From Akkermansiaceae bacterium UBA6138 (GTDB lineage: Bacteria > Verrucomicrobiota > Verrucomicrobiia > Verrucomicrobiales > DEV007): DNA of 36,032 nucleotides. Made by a program: the position numbers and the translations under genes. This document shows positions 33,052 through 36,032 of the stretch, piece after piece (the stretch's first letter is position 1; each line of letters begins with the position of its first letter). The stretch is taken from NCBI GenBank assembly GCA_002422425.1, contig DIVG01000030.1, positions 11,445 through 47,476 on the forward strand, written 5' to 3'. Under the pieces are notes generated by a model. The model did no database searches. It was not told the DNA's origin and saw only the letters and a list, made by a program, of their open reading frames with translations.

Positions 33052-34044
33052 TTAGTTCGTGGTAACCGCCACGGCAAGACATCCGGGACAGTCCTGAACC
33101 CAGTGAGTGCTCTCCAGCTCGACGAGGGCCGGTCGGGTCGCGGCATGGGGCGGGTCGCCCTCGTGCGCCTCGCATCGCGAGGCAAAGGCGCATCCGGGCA
33201 ATCCGTTCGCGAGATTCGGCGGCAGGCCGGGAATCGTGTAAAGGATCTCGCCCTTTTTCTGCATCGCGGGAATGGAGCGTTGCAGGGCTCGCGTGTAGGC
33301 GTGACGGGGACGGGCGAAGAGGGTCTCAACCGGAGCCCTTTCGACAAAGCGCCCCGCATACATCACGTTCACGTAATCGCAGACTTCGGAGACGACGGCG
33401 AGATCGTGAGTGATGAAAATGACGGCGGTGCCGAGATCATCCTGCCGCGTTTTGATGAGGTCGAGAACCTGGCGCTGGATTGTCACGTCGAGGGCGGTGG
33501 TCGGTTCGTCGGCGATGAGGATCTCGGGACGGGCGATCAGCGCCATCGCGATCATGACCCGCTGACGCATCCCGCCGGAGAACTCGTGCGGGTAGCTGTG
33601 AATGCGGCTTTTCGGATCGGGAATGCCGACCGCCTCGAGTTCGGCGATGGCCCGGGTGAGTGCCTCGGATTTGGAAAGTCCCTCGTGAATGAGGAGCGGC
33701 TCGATGAGCTGGGTCGAGATGCGCAGGTAGGGATTGAGCGAAGTCATCGGGTCCTGAAAGATCAGGCTGATGCGTTTGCCCCGCACTTTTCGCATCTGCG
33801 CCTCGGAGAGCTGCAGCAGATCGAGATCGCCGAACTTCGCGGTGCCACCTTCGATGCGCCCGGGAGGCTGCGGGATGAGCTGGAGGAGCGAGTAACAACA
33901 GACCGACTTACCCGAACCCGACTCCCCGACAATGCCGACCGTTTGTCCGGCCTCCACATCGAACGAGATCCCGTCCACCGCCCGCACGATCCCGTCGCGG
34001 GTGTGAAAGCTGGTGCGGAGATCTCTGACTTCGAGGAGGGGCAT
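33052..34044 (-). CDS. oppD: Oligopeptide/dipeptide ABC transporter ATP-binding protein, OppD type
   Basis: This is a 330-residue ATPase, the partner of OppF. It has Walker A GESGSGKSV, Q-loop LIFQDPMTSLNPYLRI, signature FSGGMRQRVMIAMAL, Walker B ILIADEPTTALDVT and H-loop FITHDLAVVSEVCDYVNVMYAG. The C-terminal oligopeptide tail is present (PGLPPNLANGLPGCAFASRC). In OppD/DppD proteins this tail usually has a Cys set that in some members holds an iron-sulfur cluster. Here the third Cys of the usual pattern seems absent, while an extra CPGC lies near the end. It starts 37 bases after the IF-1-like gene on the same strand. No Shine-Dalgarno sequence is seen at ATG 34044. Confidence 0.93.
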   Translation of the reverse strand: MPLLEVRDLRTSFHTRDGIVRAVDGISFDVEAGQTVGIVGESGSGKSVCCYSLLQLIPQPPGRIEGGTAKFGDLDLLQLSEAQMRKVRGKRISLIFQDPMTSLNPYLRISTQLIEPLLIHEGLSKSEALTRAIAELEAVGIPDPKSRIHSYPHEFSGGMRQRVMIAMALIARPEILIADEPTTALDVTIQRQVLDLIKTRQDDLGTAVIFITHDLAVVSEVCDYVNVMYAGRFVERAPVETLFARPRHAYTRALQRSIPAMQKKGEILYTIPGLPPNLANGLPGCAFASRCEAHEGDPPHAATRPALVELESTHWVQDCPGCLAVAVTTN

Positions 34045-34081
34045 ACGAGGAAGTTTACAATTTCAGGTTTAAAGTTCCAAG

Positions 34082-34315
34082 TTAGACGACAGGCGGGTCC
34101 CACGCGACGAGGTGGCATCGGCTCATGTCGAAGGGGGAAAAATGGAGCGTGACTTCTCTGCCGATGGCCTCTTCGCCTGAAGGGAGACACGGGTCTTTGC
34201 GCCCGACGACGGCGTAGGCGCGATAGCCGTTGGCCATCTCGACACGGTAGAGACGGTCCGCTTCGTGGACTTCGACAACTCGGCCGGTGGCCTGAATGAG
34301 GGGGCGTTCCGCCAT
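34082..34315 (-). CDS. Divergent translation initiation factor IF-1-like protein
   Basis: The protein is 77 residues from ATG 34315, close to the 72 of IF-1. It aligns along its length with IF-1: MAERPLIQATGRVVEVHEA matches the start and first strand, LYRVEMANGYRAYAVVG the FRVELENGHxxxAHISG block, and REVTLHFSPFDMSRCHLV the VTVELTPYDLSKGRIV block. The basic loop KMRKNYIRI, which contacts 16S rRNA, is replaced by RKDPCLPSGEEAI, so normal IF-1 action is doubtful. It is probably an OB-fold paralogue, with the true infA elsewhere. It starts 28 bases after the secreted small protein stops and precedes oppD. An in-frame start at 34360 would overlap the upstream gene. Confidence 0.75.
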   Translation of the reverse strand: MAERPLIQATGRVVEVHEADRLYRVEMANGYRAYAVVGRKDPCLPSGEEAIGREVTLHFSPFDMSRCHLVAWDPPVV

Positions 34316-34343
34316 GATGTTCTGCGGCAGTCTCTCCGAGATT

Positions 34344-34721
34344 TTACTCCTTCGCAACAAGGGAACGAATCAGTTCGTAGACCTGACGCTCGCGCGCTTC
34401 GCGGACGGGGAGGGTCGTGCTCGCCTGCATCAGGTAAAGTCGGGACCCGGTCTCGAAGACGAGGAGGTAAAACTTCATCTCGAAGGTCTCGTCGCTTTTC
34501 ACCACACTCGCCTCTACCGTGGTGAAGATCCCCGGCCACTTTCGCTCGGGACCGGCGACGTCGCCGGTTTTGGCTTTGGCGACTTCTTTGATCTTAAAGG
34601 TGGCCTCGTCGATGAGCGTCCTTTCGGCGGCCCCCGCACCACCCCCGGAGAGGAAAATCACGGCGGCGGCGAACCGCAGAAAAACGAGCGACGTAACAAA
34701 AAATCGTTGCTCTGAGCGCAT
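34344..34721 (-). CDS. Small exported protein of unknown function
   Basis: The protein is 125 residues from ATG 34721, which has GAGGG about six bases upstream; a GTG at 34727 lies inside that ribosome-binding site. The N terminus is a signal peptide (MRSEQRFFVTSLVFLRFAAAVIFLSGGGAGA, cut before AER). The mature part of about 94 residues has alternating strands (FTTVEASVVKSDETFEMKFYLLVF, SRLYLMQASTTLP) and a closing helix (EARERQVYELIRSLVAKE). I recognise no family. It is first in a minus-strand set with the IF-1-like gene, oppD and oppF, and divergent from dapL across 60 bp. Confidence 0.72.
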   Translation of the reverse strand: MRSEQRFFVTSLVFLRFAAAVIFLSGGGAGAAERTLIDEATFKIKEVAKAKTGDVAGPERKWPGIFTTVEASVVKSDETFEMKFYLLVFETGSRLYLMQASTTLPVREARERQVYELIRSLVAKE

Positions 34722-34781
34722 CTTCACCCTCTATAAGTCTCCGTTTTCAATTCACAGGAGCATAAACCACCCCCCGGCACC

Positions 34782-36014
34782 ATGGCACGCATTAACGACA
34801 ACTTTCTGAAACTCAAAGCCGGCTACCTCTTTCCCGAGATCGCCCGCCGCGTCACCGCCTTCAACGAGGCCAATCCCGAAGCCGCCAAACGCCTCATCCG
34901 CTGCGGGATCGGTGACGTGACCGAGCCGCTCCCCGAAGCCTGCCGCAAGGCGATGCACGATGCCGTCGATGAACTCGGCGACGCCAGCACCTTCAAAGGC
35001 TACGGGCCGGAGCAGGGATACGCCTTCCTCCGCGAGGCTATCGTTGAAAATCAGTATGCCGGTCTCGGGATCGCCGCGGACGAGGTTTTTATCTCCGACG
35101 GATCCAAGTGCGACACGGGCAACATCCTCGACATCTTCGGCCACGACAACGTCATCGCGATCACTGATCCGGTCTACCCTGTCTACGTCGATACCAACGT
35201 CATGGCCGGCAACACCGGCGACGCCGATGAAAAGGGTGCCTACGCCGGGCTCGTCTACCTGCCCTGCACCGCGGCCAATGAGTTTGTCCCCGCCATTCCC
35301 GATCAAAAGGTTGACATCGTTTACCTCTGCTACCCGAACAACCCCACCGGCGCGACCGCGACCCGAGCCCAACTCGAGGCTTGGGTTGCCTATGCCCGCG
35401 CGAACAAGGCCATCATCCTCTATGATGCCGCCTACGAGGCCTTCATTCAGGATCCCGCCATTCCCCGTTCCATTTTCGAAATCGAGGGAGCGCATGAGTG
35501 TGCGATGGAGTTCCGCAGCTTTTCCAAGAACGGCGGTTTCACCGGGACCCGCTGTGCCTACACCGTGATCCCGAAGGCCCTCAAGGGCTACGCCGCCGAC
35601 GGCAGCGAGCAGGCGATCCACCCGCTCTGGTCGCGCCGCCACAGCACCAAGTTCAACGGAGCGAGCTACCCCGTGCAAAAGGGAGCCGCCGCCGTCTTCT
35701 CCGAAGAGGGCAAAAAGCAGGTCGCTGCTCTCATCGAGGGTTACATGGCCAATGCCGCCCTTCTCCGCGAAGCCTGTCTCCGGATCGGTCTGCCCGTCTT
35801 CGGCGGAGTCAACGCGCCCTACGTCTGGGTCGGCTGTCCCGATGGTCTCAGCTCGTGGGATATGTTCGACAAGATGCTGCACGAGGCCAACGTCGTCATC
35901 ACTCCCGGATCGGGCTTCGGCGCGGCAGGCGAGGGCTACTTCCGTATTTCGGCGTTTAATACGCGGAAAAATGTCGAGGAAGTCTGTCGGCGGATTATTG
36001 AGACTTTCGGGTGA
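34782..36014 (+). CDS. dapL: LL-diaminopimelate aminotransferase
   Basis: It converts tetrahydrodipicolinate directly to LL-diaminopimelate with glutamate as amino donor, a short route to lysine and peptidoglycan. It is a fold-type I PLP enzyme of 410 residues. Motifs are FKGYGPEQGYAFLREAI, ISDGSKCDTGNILDIFG, DPVYPVYVDTNVMAG, YPNNPTGA, YDAAYEAFIQD and RSFSKNGGFTGTR with Schiff-base Lys249; GSGFGAAGEGYFRISAF is near the end. These blocks and the length are typical of DapL, known from plants, Chlamydiae and Verrucomicrobia. ATG 34782 has no Shine-Dalgarno sequence nearby. TATAAG at 34732-34737 with TTGCTC 19 bases before is a weak promoter candidate. Confidence 0.95.
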   Translation: MARINDNFLKLKAGYLFPEIARRVTAFNEANPEAAKRLIRCGIGDVTEPLPEACRKAMHDAVDELGDASTFKGYGPEQGYAFLREAIVENQYAGLGIAADEVFISDGSKCDTGNILDIFGHDNVIAITDPVYPVYVDTNVMAGNTGDADEKGAYAGLVYLPCTAANEFVPAIPDQKVDIVYLCYPNNPTGATATRAQLEAWVAYARANKAIILYDAAYEAFIQDPAIPRSIFEIEGAHECAMEFRSFSKNGGFTGTRCAYTVIPKALKGYAADGSEQAIHPLWSRRHSTKFNGASYPVQKGAAAVFSEEGKKQVAALIEGYMANAALLREACLRIGLPVFGGVNAPYVWVGCPDGLSSWDMFDKMLHEANVVITPGSGFGAAGEGYFRISAFNTRKNVEEVCRRIIETFG

Positions 36015-36032
36015 GTGCCGAGGTCTTTTAAA

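Noticed and set aside
1..36032. Defence system, prophage, transposon or biosynthetic gene cluster
   Set aside because: No nuclease-helicase sets, integrases, transposases, phage structural genes or large synthases were found. The content is housekeeping, transport and signalling.

Overview
This is 36 kb of GC-rich bacterial chromosome with about 27 protein genes, packed tightly on both strands. I see no rRNA, tRNA, CRISPR array, transposase, phage gene or attachment site. Several features together suggest a Verrucomicrobiota-type bacterium: LL-diaminopimelate aminotransferase (DapL), a Tat-exported Gfo/Idh/MocA oxidoreductase, a secreted FG-GAP propeller protein, an RGG-rich protein I recognise only as a hypothetical, and starts that mostly lack a Shine-Dalgarno sequence. 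The phylum is inferred from gene content, not proven.

Layout. 1-1638: Sua5 (tRNA t6A synthesis) divergent from shikimate kinase. 1644-6568: two large PAS sensor proteins on the minus strand, a REC-PAS-PAS-kinase-REC hybrid and a four-PAS HisKA_2 protein whose ATP-binding domain looks dead. 6770-9455: APC amino-acid permease, FMN-binding PPOX-family protein, TVP38/DedA-like membrane protein. 9553-13517: secreted coiled-coil/TPR protein, glutaredoxin, secreted FG-GAP propeller. 13620-17730: HemL, the RGG/acidic protein, and a YugP-like membrane protein that has lost its zinc motif. 18006-28177: a phosphate-acquisition block with an O/P-type porin divergent from pstS-pstC-pstA-pstB, then an FHA-adenylate/guanylate cyclase and a Na+/phosphate cotransporter with a PhoU-like tail. 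28448-32091: an MsbA-like ABC exporter divergent from a Gfo/Idh/MocA oxidoreductase. 32224-34721: a minus-strand set of secreted small protein, divergent IF-1-like protein, OppD and OppF without permeases. 34782-36014: DapL.

How the genes work together. The clearest unit is phosphate uptake: outer-membrane porin, binding protein, two permeases with large extra periplasmic domains, ATPase, and a second low-energy Na+-coupled system. A near-identical palindrome, TGTGAC-N6-GTCACA, lies between the porin and pstS and again just upstream of the Na+/Pi cotransporter. Read as a direct repeat it resembles a PhoB box. It is the best regulatory signal in the window. No phoU, phoB or phoR is present; the only PhoU-like domain is fused to the cotransporter. 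HemL (tetrapyrroles), AroK (aromatic amino acids), DapL (lysine and peptidoglycan) and Sua5 are housekeeping genes.

The most unusual items are two apparent pseudoenzymes (kinase and metalloprotease), the shared palindrome, an IF-1-like protein lacking the basic RNA-binding loop, and the RGG protein with 21-bp tandem repeats. No gene-free stretch exceeds 300 bases. The longest are 17731-18005 (holding a terminator) and 28178-28447 (holding the palindrome and a hairpin).
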